DNA of 42,042 nt from CAZGNZ01 sp964527215 (GTDB lineage: Bacteria; Fidelibacterota; Marinisomatia; SCGC-AAA003-L08; JACNLC01), in contig CAZGNZ010000040.1 in the NCBI GenBank assembly GCA_964527215.1, positions 1 through 42,042 on the forward strand, written 5' to 3'. Under the pieces are notes generated by a model. The model saw only the letters and a list, made by a program, of their open reading frames with translations. It searched no databases and had not been told where the DNA came from. This document shows, piece by piece, positions 8,417-16,624 of the stretch. How positions within the stretch are numbered: the stretch's first letter is position 1; each line of letters begins with the position of its first letter. A program made the position numbers and the translations under genes.

Positions 8417-8778
8417 AATCAGATGACAGACCAATCTCTTCCGCAGCCGGAAAAGATCAATTGAGTCACCAGGCTTCTGGGACCGATAAGTGGTACGAAT
8501 CCGTCAGAGGCGGCTGCTCACGGGAGATATTATCTCTTGATCTGGAGGAACTGCTGCCGGCATATCCGGAGCCTGAGGATTTGAATTCATCAGAAATTGT
8601 GGGATTTCTCTATGATCTTCAGGTTCAGCTGGCCAGCTATCGAATATTCTGTCGGTTTCCGCAAGGTATGGGCCTGAAAGAGCGCTACCGCCTGCTGCGG
8701 GGAAAAGTACTGGAAACACCGGTGGTGTTAATCAACGGTGCTGCAGATATTGTCATCAACTGCGATGCATTCCTTTGA
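8413..8778 (+). CDS. Hypothetical protein, about 121 residues
   Basis: The frame is open from further upstream (GTG at 8236), but the C-terminal half looks most protein-like: LDLEELLPAYPEPEDL, then SEIVGFLYDLQVQLASYRI, then KERYRLLRGKVLETPVVLI. I chose the GTG at 8413 because GGAGG lies just before it (8404-8408) and it overlaps the stop of the preceding small frame. Another frame holds an ATG at 8423 giving MTDQSLPQPEKIN and then a stop; a frameshift near 8460 would join it to this frame, so the gene may have suffered an indel. It converges on the DUF1761 gene with 22 bases between. No function can be given. Confidence 0.42.
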   Translation: MKSDDRPISSAAGKDQLSHQASGTDKWYESVRGGCSREILSLDLEELLPAYPEPEDLNSSEIVGFLYDLQVQLASYRIFCRFPQGMGLKERYRLLRGKVLETPVVLINGAADIVINCDAFL

Positions 8779-8800
8779 CCGCTGTTTTGTGAATCTGCCG

Positions 8801-9223
8801 CTACCGCCACAATCCCAGTATTATTCCAGACAACATCAGTCCGGCCAGATGATAACCGCTGTTTATCAGAAACAGGTTCCATGGTTGGTTTTCAAACTGA
8901 ATATGAACCAGATAAAGTGCTCCAGAGAATCCCAGCCAGGACCAGAATCCGGTTTGAATACCGCCCAGAATTCCGCCGACACCGGTAAAATACGTGGCGT
9001 ATTCCATGAAGTGGGCCAGTACAAATACCGCTACAAGCAGAGCTGCGAAAGTGATCAGATATTTCCTGGACATGCCGCGTTTATCCGTTGGTTCGAGATC
9101 TGTCAGCTCCTGCCAGAACGTTCCAAACATGATGGGTGAGTACCATACCGCACCCAGGATAAAATATATAACCGCCGAGACCAGTATGGCCCAGTGATTT
9201 ACGGTCAGTACATGTGCTTCCAT
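8801..9223 (-). CDS. DUF1761-family integral membrane protein
   Basis: A 140-residue protein with four hydrophobic helices. It begins EAHVLTVNHWAILVSAVIYFILGAVWYSP, the hallmark of DUF1761, with the W-Y-S-P motif after helix 1. It continues with KYLITFAALLVAVFVLAHFM, GGIQTGFWSWLGFSGALYLV and GYHLAGLMLSGIILGLW. The function of the family is unknown; it sits in the inner membrane. The start at 9223 is set by AAGGAGGAG at 9226-9234; the frame also runs upstream through the family B repeat, but that translation is repeat-derived and is excluded. The repeat therefore sits directly upstream of the ribosome site, within the likely leader. Confidence 0.8.
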   Translation of the reverse strand: MEAHVLTVNHWAILVSAVIYFILGAVWYSPIMFGTFWQELTDLEPTDKRGMSRKYLITFAALLVAVFVLAHFMEYATYFTGVGGILGGIQTGFWSWLGFSGALYLVHIQFENQPWNLFLINSGYHLAGLMLSGIILGLWR

Positions 9224-9236
9224 AACTCCTCCTTCA

Positions 9237-9380
9237 ATGAATCCGCCAGTTGGCGGACAAGTGTAACTGGGTGCATTCCCCGCCGCTTGTTGAAAATCCG
9301 CCATTTGGCGTGGCGGCGAAATGAAAAATGATTATATCACTAATGATACCCCGTCCGCTCTGCGGCGGGGAAATTCATTC
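9237..9380. repeat. Family B hairpin repeat, second copy
   Basis: From TGAATCCGCC to GCGGGGAAATTCATTCA, about 144 bp. Apart from lacking the TCCGTC/GACGGA hairpin block and having a different tip in the last hairpin (CCCCGTCCGCTCTGCGGCGG), it is nearly identical to 4460-4630. It fills the gap between the stop of the M20 amidohydrolase gene (9384) and the leader of the DUF1761 gene, so a transcript running from one gene to the other would carry it as structured RNA. Confidence 0.75.
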
Positions 9381-9383
9381 AGA

Positions 9384-10553
9384 TTACGGTTGGACCAGAA
9401 GGTCATCTATGATCTGGACAAACAGGGAACTGCCGACAAGCAGGGCATCTTCTTCAATATTGAAATGTGAGCAGTGATGGGGCACGCTCATCGGCGGCTG
9501 ATCGACAGGTCCCGATCCTATAAATGCAAAACTTCCCGGAATTTTCTGGATGTAGTAGCTGAAATCTTCACCTCCCATGGAGAGGAAGGGTTTCCGGACA
9601 CCGGAACCCGCAATTTTCAATGCGGCAGTTTCCACGATCCGGGCAGCATCGGGGTGGTTGGAAGTGGCTGGATATCCGTCTTCGTATTGAAGCTTTATCT
9701 CCGCGCCGAATGCAGCCGCGGTTCCGTCAATAATTTCATTCATGCGTGTTTTTATCAGCTGCCTGTTTTCTTCCGTGTATGCCCGGCTTGTTCCAAACAA
9801 CTGCGTCTCTTCGGCGATGATATTGAAATTGGATCCGCCTTTGATTTTTCCGATGGTCACAACCGTGCTTTCCAGGGGATTTGTGTTGCGGCTGATGATT
9901 GTTTGAAATGCTTGAATCAGGTGGCTTGCCACTACAATACTGTCCACGGTTCCCTGAGGAGCTGCTCCGTGACCGCCGATCCCTCGAATGGAAATCTCAA
10001 AAATATCTGCAGATGCCATGACCGGACCGGGCTGAATGCCGATGGTGCCAAAATCCTGATAATTCCAGAGATGTAACCCAAAAATCTGATCGACTCCTTC
10101 CAGTACACCATCTTCTATCATATACCGTGCGCCGCCTTCGCCTTCCTCCGCCGGCTGAAATATAAATTTGACACTGCCGTTCAGACGGCTGCGCATGGAC
10201 GCCAGCGCTTCTGCCGCTCCAATCAGCATCGCTGTATGTCCGTCATGTCCGCAGGCATGCATGATCCCGTCATTTTCCGAGCGATAGGGAATATCACTCG
10301 TTTCCTGCATGGGCAGCGCATCCATGTCTGCCCGCAGACCAATGCAGGGTCCCGGATTGTCCCCTCTCAGAACTGCTGTTACACCCGTTTTTCCAACTTC
10401 AGTCCGCACATCCAGTCCGGCATTTTTCAGACGTTTCGCCACCAGTGCGGATGTCCTGAATTCCTGAAACCCAAGTTCGGGGTGCTGGTGAATATCCCGA
10501 CGAGTGCTGATAATGGAATCTTTCAATTTGCGGATTTCCGGACGGATGTTCAT
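9384..10553 (-). CDS. M20-family metal-dependent amidohydrolase (N-acyl-amino-acid / IAA-amino-acid hydrolase type)
   Basis: About 389 residues. The metal-site motifs of the M20D group are present: RADMDALPMQE, then MHACGHDGHTAMLIGAA, then FQPAEEGEGGARYMIEDG (metal ligands and catalytic Glu pair), and a later SMGGEDFSYY with the final metal ligand region. The insert with GGHGAAPQGTVD is the dimerisation/satellite domain. It should hydrolyse N-acyl or N-acetyl amino acids, or similar amides, in the cytoplasm; the true substrate cannot be told. I chose the ATG at 10553 because GGAG lies 9 bases upstream; an ATG at 10562 would add three residues but abuts the GGAG. The gene lies 60 bases downstream of the radical SAM gene on the same strand. 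Confidence 0.88.
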   Translation of the reverse strand: MNIRPEIRKLKDSIISTRRDIHQHPELGFQEFRTSALVAKRLKNAGLDVRTEVGKTGVTAVLRGDNPGPCIGLRADMDALPMQETSDIPYRSENDGIMHACGHDGHTAMLIGAAEALASMRSRLNGSVKFIFQPAEEGEGGARYMIEDGVLEGVDQIFGLHLWNYQDFGTIGIQPGPVMASADIFEISIRGIGGHGAAPQGTVDSIVVASHLIQAFQTIISRNTNPLESTVVTIGKIKGGSNFNIIAEETQLFGTSRAYTEENRQLIKTRMNEIIDGTAAAFGAEIKLQYEDGYPATSNHPDAARIVETAALKIAGSGVRKPFLSMGGEDFSYYIQKIPGSFAFIGSGPVDQPPMSVPHHCSHFNIEEDALLVGSSLFVQIIDDLLVQP

Positions 10554-10613
10554 GGTTTTCATCTCCAATGAAAAAATCAATCGACACACAAAAGACTGTG
10601 TGCCTTAAACAGG

Positions 10614-11804
10614 TTAATACAGAAACTGCTGAATATCATAAACGGGTACAGCTGCACCTTGCGGAACAGTATCCTTGACTGCGGCCCTCAGTTCGTCGGC
10701 CATGCTGCGGATTTCAAAACGGTTCGGAATGGGATATCCGGACTCCGCCATTGCTGTCTGATACTCGGGGTTTGTCTGGTAAAATTCAGAAATATACACC
10801 AGATCTCCGCGTGAAAGAGGCAGTTTTCGGACCAGCTGAACGGAATCGCGAAGATGTTTTTCATGACAGCTGACGCCGCCGGCACCAGCCAGCAGAATGA
10901 CGCCAAGCTGAATACCGGCAGATTTCAGATTCTCAGCCAGGGACACGATTTCAGGCTCCAGCTGAGGTTTCCGAAGAAATTGAAGCAGCTCGGGGTTTCC
11001 GGATTCGACACCCAGATAAACTCGCTGCAGACCGTGAGACCGAATCTCGCAAAAATCTTCTGTTGTTTTTTTCATGCCGGTAAACACGTCAATGAAGGAA
11101 TAGACTTTTCCAAGTTCGGGAAAGGTGCTGCGCAGTTCCGCCATCATCGGTATTAGACGCATCATGGGCGTGACCAGAGCATTGGCATCGGCCAGAAAAA
11201 TGGATTTACGCATCGACAGTCCTTCGCTGAAAAATTTTCGGATTTGCTGAAGGTGATGTCTGAAATCGGAACCTGATTTGATTAAAAACCGGCGGTCGCG
11301 GTAAAAATTACAGAAAAGGCACTTATTGTAGTTGCAGCCTTCCGTCATCTGAACCACCAATGCCATGTACTGATCAGGCGGTAAAATGGAAACGGGTTTA
11401 TAGATGCGGCGAAACCGCTGTGCGTCTGCTGCAAGTGTTTCGGGTGTAATACTGAGTATTGATTTTATAATCCCCTGAAACGAATCCGGCAGTGAGGATT
11501 CCGCTGTTTTCAGGAACTCCAGTCCCTGCTGAAGTTTGGGCCATGCAGTTTCCATGCTGACCGGCGTCACATCCCGGAATACTGAACCGTTTTGTTCAAA
11601 CCGGGATTTTACCAAAAACCGGTTGTCCAAAGTCCGGCGGTAGTTTACATCATCGACATACAGTCCAACGGGCCGGCCGGATAAATCAAAGGTCCATAAA
11701 TCTTCGCTGGATTCATCGAAAATGTTGAAGGCGTTTTTTTTCAGGGTAAACGTTACGGTTCTGTCTGAAAAAGGGATTTTCTGTATATCTGCAGAATCTG
11801 TCAT
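10614..11804 (-). CDS. Radical SAM protein with CX4CX2C cluster motif
   Basis: About 396 residues. The iron-sulfur motif is TEGCNYNKCLFCNFYR, so the cysteines are spaced CX4CX2C rather than the canonical CX3CX2C. A TIM-barrel radical SAM core follows: FLADANALVTP, KVYSFIDVFTGMKK, and RVYLGVESGNPELLQFLRKP, an Elp3/HemN-type SAM-binding segment. It should cleave S-adenosylmethionine to make a 5'-deoxyadenosyl radical; the substrate is unknown. About 140 residues precede the cluster with no motif I know. I use the ATG at 11804; a TTG at 11822 would add six residues. Its neighbour, the M20 amidohydrolase, is 60 bases downstream and may be co-transcribed. Confidence 0.82.
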   Translation of the reverse strand: MTDSADIQKIPFSDRTVTFTLKKNAFNIFDESSEDLWTFDLSGRPVGLYVDDVNYRRTLDNRFLVKSRFEQNGSVFRDVTPVSMETAWPKLQQGLEFLKTAESSLPDSFQGIIKSILSITPETLAADAQRFRRIYKPVSILPPDQYMALVVQMTEGCNYNKCLFCNFYRDRRFLIKSGSDFRHHLQQIRKFFSEGLSMRKSIFLADANALVTPMMRLIPMMAELRSTFPELGKVYSFIDVFTGMKKTTEDFCEIRSHGLQRVYLGVESGNPELLQFLRKPQLEPEIVSLAENLKSAGIQLGVILLAGAGGVSCHEKHLRDSVQLVRKLPLSRGDLVYISEFYQTNPEYQTAMAESGYPIPNRFEIRSMADELRAAVKDTVPQGAAVPVYDIQQFLY

Positions 11805-11952
11805 GGCCCAAAAGTACTGCAAATCCAGTGTAACTTGGAAAGTCGAACTCCCTCCGAATGCTGACAGTTACTCAGTTATCCTGTCGGAACCCGGGTGTGA
11901 TCTTCCTGATATCATGCTTCCCGAATGCCAGACAGCAGTCGGTCTTCATATT

Positions 11953-12588
11953 TCAGACCAATCCCCGAAACAGAATAAACATGCCAAAAAGTATCAGGAC
12001 AGTACCGCTGGCAAACCGGATCACAGCCGGATATTTTTGAATCAGCCGTACTTTCTGCAAAACCAGTTGGGATGAATATCCCACGATCAGCATGGGAAGG
12101 GCAAAGCCAAGGGAATAAAAAGCCAGAAGTATCACCCCCTGCGTGATTTGTCCGTGAGTGGCAACCATCGCCAGTATCCCGGAAAGCATCGGACCAATGC
12201 AGGGAATCCAGATCAGGCCCAAAGTGAGACCCAGCAGCAGGCCGGACCATCGGCCGCCGGAACTGGTTTGAATATTGTTGAACACCGTCAGCTTTTTAAA
12301 TACATTGATATCCAGCATGAGCAGTATTCCGACAAGAATGACGACCGCTCCTGCCATTTTCTCGATGATGAGTATTTTGCCTGCGATAACGGAACCAAAC
12401 AATGAGGTCACTATCCCCATTAGAATGAAGGTTACGGATAAGCCGGAAACAATAAGCAATGGTCTGTATCGATGATCCTCAGCGGTCCCTGTAACAATTA
12501 TGGGAACCACCGGCAGCACACAGGGAGACGTCACACTCAACAGTCCGGCTCCTGCTGCCAGCAGTATGGACATCAATGACAGTTCCAT
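11953..12588 (-). CDS. ccdA: CcdA/DsbD-type thiol-disulfide membrane transporter
   Basis: A 211-residue, six-helix membrane protein. The paired cysteines sit where CcdA has them: SPCVLPVVPI in helix 1 and WIPCIGPMLSGILA in helix 4, each followed by proline. This family passes electrons from cytoplasmic thioredoxin across the inner membrane to periplasmic thiol proteins, often for cytochrome c maturation or disulfide reduction. Its ATG overlaps the TGA of the upstream thioredoxin-like gene as ATGA, so the two are translated together, and the upstream protein is the likely periplasmic acceptor (inference). A gap of about 150 bases with no gene separates it from the radical SAM gene. Confidence 0.88.
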   Translation of the reverse strand: MELSLMSILLAAGAGLLSVTSPCVLPVVPIIVTGTAEDHRYRPLLIVSGLSVTFILMGIVTSLFGSVIAGKILIIEKMAGAVVILVGILLMLDINVFKKLTVFNNIQTSSGGRWSGLLLGLTLGLIWIPCIGPMLSGILAMVATHGQITQGVILLAFYSLGFALPMLIVGYSSQLVLQKVRLIQKYPAVIRFASGTVLILFGMFILFRGLV

Positions 12589-12992
12589 CAGCGAACGGCT
12601 TCCAGGGCTGTCATAATTGTGCGACTGGACTGCGGGCCCGGTGTAAAACGTTTCAGCACCGTCCCGCCGGCATCCACCAGAATCATCACCGGCAGGGAAC
12701 GGACACCGTATTGATAGAACAGGCTGCGGTCATTGTCTCTGTCTGTCCGCACATATACAATATCCGCTTTCGTTTCAATATCACTGCGAATCTCATTCAG
12801 TGTATGATCCTGTATCTGACACGGCCGACCATACGGATTCATAAAAAAGAGCAGTCTGGCTCCGGATTCTTCAGAAATACCCTGCTGCGGATTTGAACTC
12901 TGAAGATGACCGGCTGTTTCTGTTGCTTCAGAGGTAGTGCATCCTGCAAAAAAGAGCACTCCCAGACTGATGATTGAAATCATGTATTTCAT
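12588..12992 (-). CDS. Thioredoxin-like lipoprotein with a single active-site Cys
   Basis: A 134-residue protein. The start has a lipoprotein signal with a lipobox ending LFFAGC (Cys about 18). The fold then follows thioredoxin: LLFFMNPYGRPCQIQDHTL, DIVYVRTDRD, YGVRSLPVMILVDAGG with the cis-proline, and FTPGPQ. The usual CXXC is replaced by YGRPC, so only the second cysteine position is kept. It may act as a monothiol reductant or isomerase, or reduce a substrate together with CcdA. Start and stop overlap both neighbours by ATGA, giving a tight operon OsmC - thioredoxin - CcdA. Location should be periplasm, membrane-anchored. Confidence 0.82.
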   Translation of the reverse strand: MKYMISIISLGVLFFAGCTTSEATETAGHLQSSNPQQGISEESGARLLFFMNPYGRPCQIQDHTLNEIRSDIETKADIVYVRTDRDNDRSLFYQYGVRSLPVMILVDAGGTVLKRFTPGPQSSRTIMTALEAVR

Positions 12993-13411
12993 ATCTGCTC
13001 TTCTGTCATACTGTTTACGGTGGCGGTCACCTTGAACTTCGGCGGCTTTTCGAGATGTTTCTTTACTGCGCATAAACCCGCTGCATATGCCACGGCATTG
13101 CGGTATTTGGCCGGGAAACTTTCCGGCAGTCCAATTTCAATATTTACTTTATCGACCAACCGGGTGACGGGATTAAATTCCATTTTTTGAGAAATTTCAA
13201 TGCCTTCTGTTGACAATCCCCTTTGCCGGCAGAATCCCAAAACATATATCCCGGCACAGGTTCCGAGGGATGCCATAAACAAATCAAAAGGGGCCGGGGC
13301 GGTACCGTCTCCGCCGCCAAACAGAGGCTGGTCCGTTTGGTGCGTAAATCCATTGTAGTCAGCATACACTTTTTGGCCACCCGGAAAGTAGATTTTCATT
13401 TCCATATACAT
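12989..13411 (-). CDS. OsmC/Ohr-family protein
   Basis: A 140-residue OsmC-like protein. The conserved PFDLFMASLGTCAGIYVLGFCRQRGL carries the first reactive cysteine region, and the C-terminal CAVKKHLEKPP carries the second. Family members are thiol peroxidases that reduce organic hydroperoxides, or related thiol proteins; the two-cysteine arrangement fits, but substrate and reductant are not evident. GGAG lies five bases before the ATG at 13411. It is the first gene of the three-gene redox operon, its stop overlapping the next start as ATGA. The divergent exonuclease gene starts at 13700, so its promoter must lie in 13412-13699. Confidence 0.85.
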   Translation of the reverse strand: MYMEMKIYFPGGQKVYADYNGFTHQTDQPLFGGGDGTAPAPFDLFMASLGTCAGIYVLGFCRQRGLSTEGIEISQKMEFNPVTRLVDKVNIEIGLPESFPAKYRNAVAYAAGLCAVKKHLEKPPKFKVTATVNSMTEEQI

Positions 13412-13699
13412 TCTCCTTCAAATAATTGCATATTTGATGATTAAACCCCATTCCCGTTACAAAAAATGTAAAACGGTCGAAATCTGTCCATCCGCCTCCA
13501 AAGGCTGTCGGCTTGATGCAGATGACCGCGTGCACTTTAACTCACTCTGACACATTCGGCACCAGGCACATTCGCTGGGCCGTTGACATGCCCTGACGAA
13601 ACCGGTTGTTGAATGGGGCTGAAACGGCGGCGGTGCGGCCAGCAGGTGCCGCTCAATTGATTTGTATTTTTGCACTCCTCAACATTCCTAACTTTGCAT

Positions 13700-14350
13700 A
13701 TGAATTATTTAATACTGGATATTGAAACCGTTCCAAATCCGGAACTGCCGGACGGGTTGGAAGAAGAAGTGGCACATAAACTGGCCCGGCGTCTGGAGAA
13801 TTCGGATCTGCCGGAATCGGAGCTGGAAAGCCTGATTCGATCCACATCACCATTTTTCGGACAGGTGCTGTGTATCGGTCTGCGCTGGTATTCCGAGGAA
13901 GTGCCCTCCACCAAGGACCTGGTGATTTTTGAACCCACCGAGGCGGAAACTGTCTCCCGCTTTTTCAGGATAATAAACGATCCGAAAACACGCAACGTCA
14001 GATTCGTTCACTACAACGGGATGGGATTTGATATCCCCTTTCTGATTGTGAGGGCCATTCATCACCAGATCCCTGTCACAAACAACCGTTTCAGAAATCT
14101 GCGCCGGTTTACGTTTGACAATCATGTGGATCTGATGATGTACCTGGCCAATTGGAATACCTACAATGCCGTGAACCTGAATACGGCCTGTCTGTCATTT
14201 GGAATTCCATCCCCCAAATCCGGTGAAGTAAAGGGAAACACCGTTGCTGATGCGGTCAACGACGGCAAAACGGACGCTGTTCAGGAATACGTCATGCGGG
14301 ATGTAGAGGCAACATATCAGCTGTTTTTAAAAATCAGACCCTACCTGTAA
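13700..14350 (+). CDS. PolB-like 3'-5' exonuclease (DEDDy family, DNA_pol_B_exo2)
   Basis: A 216-residue stand-alone exonuclease domain. ExoI is LILDIETVP with the metal-binding Asp and Glu; ExoII is VHYNGMGFDIPFL; ExoIII is YVMRDVEATYQLF with the DEDDy Tyr four residues before the Asp. It should remove nucleotides from DNA 3' ends in a repair setting; no polymerase domain is attached. I place the start at the ATG before NYLILDIE (13700); an upstream in-frame start at 13670 adds ten residues with no support. There is no clear Shine-Dalgarno site. Its TAA overlaps the next gene's ATG as TAATG, suggesting coupled translation. Confidence 0.85.
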   Translation: MNYLILDIETVPNPELPDGLEEEVAHKLARRLENSDLPESELESLIRSTSPFFGQVLCIGLRWYSEEVPSTKDLVIFEPTEAETVSRFFRIINDPKTRNVRFVHYNGMGFDIPFLIVRAIHHQIPVTNNRFRNLRRFTFDNHVDLMMYLANWNTYNAVNLNTACLSFGIPSPKSGEVKGNTVADAVNDGKTDAVQEYVMRDVEATYQLFLKIRPYL

Positions 14351-15336
14351 TGCTGAAAATCGGACTTCAGATCACTTCGAATTCCAAGAAGTATCGAAGA
14401 CTGCTGTCCAATATTCATGAAAGTATTCGGCTTCGGGAGGATATTCGCTGGATACACATTGCTGATGATGTGCAGCTGAAAACGGAATTACCGGATTTGG
14501 ATATTCTGGTCTGCTACCGGCTCTCTTCGGAGGTTTTCAAATATGCCGGAAGCCGTCTGAAATGGATTCATTTTGGAGCAGCCGGTATTGAACACAGTCT
14601 CTTTCCGGCACTGCTCCGCAGTCGAATCACAATCACAAACGCCAGGGGTATTCATTCCGGCCCCGTATCGGAATTTGTGTTGGGGGCTGTTCTGTATTTT
14701 GCCAAGCAGTTTCCGGAATGCCGACGATTTATGTCGAGCCGTGAGTGGCGGCAATGGGAAATTGCCCGTGAAACGGTTCAGCTGCGGGGAAGTCAGCTGG
14801 GAGTGATTGGATACGGATCCATTGGAAAAGCGGTTCTGGCCAGAGCCCGGGCATTCGGAATGCATACCTGGGCGGTACAGCGGAGGACACCCCGACGCAG
14901 TTCTACCCGGCTTGCGGACCATCTGCTGCCGGTGGAAAATCTGAATAAGATGCTGAATGCCTGCCGGTTTGTGGTAATTGCCTGTCCGCTGACCCCGCTG
15001 ACCAAAGGGATGATCGGCAGCAGGGAATTTCAGCAGATGCCGCAGAATGCTGTTCTGATAAATGTCTCCAGGGGGCACATTGTTTGCGAAGAAGCCCTTA
15101 TTGACGCTTTGAAATCAGGACAGATATCCGGAGCGGCTCTGGATGTTTTTCATCAGGAACCGCTGCACAAATCCAGTGAACTTTTTGAGCTGGACAATGT
15201 ATTTTTATCCCCTCATATTTCAGGGAATTTTCCGGAATATCAGACCGAAATGATGACGCAGTTTGGTGATATCCTTACGCGATGGCTGAACCGGAAGCCG
15301 CTGTATAATACGATTGGAAAACAAACCCTGTATTAA
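14350..15336 (+). CDS. D-2-hydroxyacid dehydrogenase (NAD-dependent)
   Basis: A 328-residue member of the D-isomer-specific 2-hydroxyacid dehydrogenase family. The nucleotide-binding motif is LGVIGYGSIGKAVLARARAFG. The catalytic triad is visible as Arg in VSRGHIV, Glu in DVFHQEPL and His in LSPHISG. The N-terminal part contains NARGIHSGPVSEFVLGAVLYF, the usual region before the NAD domain. It should interconvert a 2-keto acid and a D-2-hydroxy acid; glyoxylate/hydroxypyruvate-like substrates are common but not provable. It overlaps the exonuclease gene by one base. Confidence 0.88.
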   Translation: MLKIGLQITSNSKKYRRLLSNIHESIRLREDIRWIHIADDVQLKTELPDLDILVCYRLSSEVFKYAGSRLKWIHFGAAGIEHSLFPALLRSRITITNARGIHSGPVSEFVLGAVLYFAKQFPECRRFMSSREWRQWEIARETVQLRGSQLGVIGYGSIGKAVLARARAFGMHTWAVQRRTPRRSSTRLADHLLPVENLNKMLNACRFVVIACPLTPLTKGMIGSREFQQMPQNAVLINVSRGHIVCEEALIDALKSGQISGAALDVFHQEPLHKSSELFELDNVFLSPHISGNFPEYQTEMMTQFGDILTRWLNRKPLYNTIGKQTLY

Positions 15337-15362
15337 ATTTCAACGAATGGACCGTATGACTG

Positions 15363-16316
15363 ATGATAAAAGAACTTTACCCCCCCATTGAGCCTTATGC
15401 CAGCGGCACCCTGCAGGTATCTGATCTGCATACAATTTATTACGAGGAATCCGGCGATCCCAATGGTCTGCCTGTCATTTTTCTCCATGGCGGACCCGGC
15501 GGCGGTATCGAAGCAGTGTACCGGCAGTATTTTCATCCGGAACGCTGGCGAATTATTATCTTTGACCAGAGAGGGTGCGGAAAAAGCACCCCCTTTGCCG
15601 AGCTTCGTGAGAATACAACCTGGGATCTGGTGGAGGATATCGAAAAACTGCGGCGGCATCTTGATATTTCCAGCTGGCATGTATTCGGCGGCAGCTGGGG
15701 TTCCACACTGGCACTGGCCTACGCGGAAACCCATCCGGAACGCGTTAAAGGATTAATACTCCGGGGAATATTCCTGGTTCGGCAAAGCGAGCTGGATTGG
15801 TTTTATCAGGGCGGATGCAGTCATATCTTTCCCGATGCCTGGGAAAAATATATTGCCCCGATTTCTTCGGACCAGCAAAACCGCATGATTGAAGCCTACT
15901 ATGAGAAACTCACCGACTCCGATTCCGAAATCCGGCTGCAGGCAGCCAGGGCCTGGTCGGTTTGGGAAGGCAGCACCAGCAAACTGTTTCAAAATCAGGA
16001 CCAGATGCATCAGTTCGAAGAAGATCAGTTTGCAGAAGCGTTCGCCCGGATTGAGTGCCATTACTTCATCCACAAGGGATTTTTTGAAACAGAAAACTGG
16101 CTGTTGGATCATGTGGACCGAATCCGCCATATTCCTGCCGTGATTATTCAGGGAAGATATGACGTCGTTTGTCCCATGACCACCGCCTGGGACTTGCACC
16201 GGGCGTGGCCCGAAGCGGAATTCAGGATTGTACCCGATGCCGGACATTCCATGACGGAACCGGGTATTCGAAGCGAGCTGATACAGGCCGCTGACCGGTT
16301 TGCTGATATCAAATAA
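15363..16316 (+). CDS. pip: Proline iminopeptidase
   Basis: A 317-residue alpha/beta-hydrolase of peptidase family S33. The oxyanion-hole motif is HGGPGGG (42-48), followed by the characteristic FDQRGCGKSTP. The nucleophile is Ser111 in GGSWGS, followed by LALAYAETHPERV. The catalytic Asp lies in QGRYDVVCP and the His in PDAGHSMTEPG. Length and motifs match bacterial proline iminopeptidases, which release N-terminal proline from peptides in the cytoplasm. It follows the dehydrogenase by 26 bases. A mini family B repeat begins directly after its stop codon. Confidence 0.92.
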   Translation: MIKELYPPIEPYASGTLQVSDLHTIYYEESGDPNGLPVIFLHGGPGGGIEAVYRQYFHPERWRIIIFDQRGCGKSTPFAELRENTTWDLVEDIEKLRRHLDISSWHVFGGSWGSTLALAYAETHPERVKGLILRGIFLVRQSELDWFYQGGCSHIFPDAWEKYIAPISSDQQNRMIEAYYEKLTDSDSEIRLQAARAWSVWEGSTSKLFQNQDQMHQFEEDQFAEAFARIECHYFIHKGFFETENWLLDHVDRIRHIPAVIIQGRYDVVCPMTTAWDLHRAWPEAEFRIVPDAGHSMTEPGIRSELIQAADRFADIK

Positions 16317-16317
16317 A

Positions 16318-16351
16318 AATGAATTTCGCCGCTGCGCCAAATGGCGGATTC
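16318..16351. repeat. Mini family B repeat
   Basis: About 34 bases: AATGAATTTCGCCGCTGCGCC, then the loop AAAT and GGCGGATTC. It joins the outer end of family B to the internal CGCC-AAAT-GGCG hairpin, as if the middle had been lost. It begins directly after the proline iminopeptidase stop and could form a small hairpin in its 3' end. Confidence 0.55.
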
Positions 16352-16624
16352 AAGGTTGCATCTTCCCGATTTTACCTATCTGCCATCCAATCTTCGAATG
16401 CCCGTCAGTACATTCAGTGTATTTCTGCCGGCAGCTGGGTTCCAAAAACCGCAGGCGGAATAATAATCCTAAAATTTTTTTGCTGTAAAAGGTTATTATT
16501 ACGGAACTAATATGGTGATTTCATGACAAAATTTATTGTTGTTAAAAACAAGTGAATAGTCAGATATTTTAAGACGTTATTTATCCCCATAATAACTCAA
16601 GATACAAGACAAAGGAGAAAATAC
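16352..16624 (+). promoter_or_regulatory. Leader and presumed promoter region of the FadL-type porin gene
   Basis: No gene. An imperfect inverted repeat AATAATAATCC (16459-16469) / GGTTATTATT (16491-16500) flanks a T-rich stretch and could be an operator or a hairpin. The last 120 bases are A+T-rich. AAAGGAG (about 16610-16616) is the ribosome site. I cannot place -35 and -10 elements reliably. Confidence 0.4.

Noticed and set aside
9224..9304. N-terminal extension of the DUF1761 frame
   Set aside because: It is translated family B repeat; the ribosome site at 9226-9234 sets the start at 9223.
13457..13675. A 72-codon minus-strand frame with a CAWCRMCQ...C cysteine pattern
   Set aside because: GTG start with no spaced ribosome site, Ser/Arg/Pro-rich composition typical of shadow frames; the Cys pattern alone is not enough, though a homology search would settle it.
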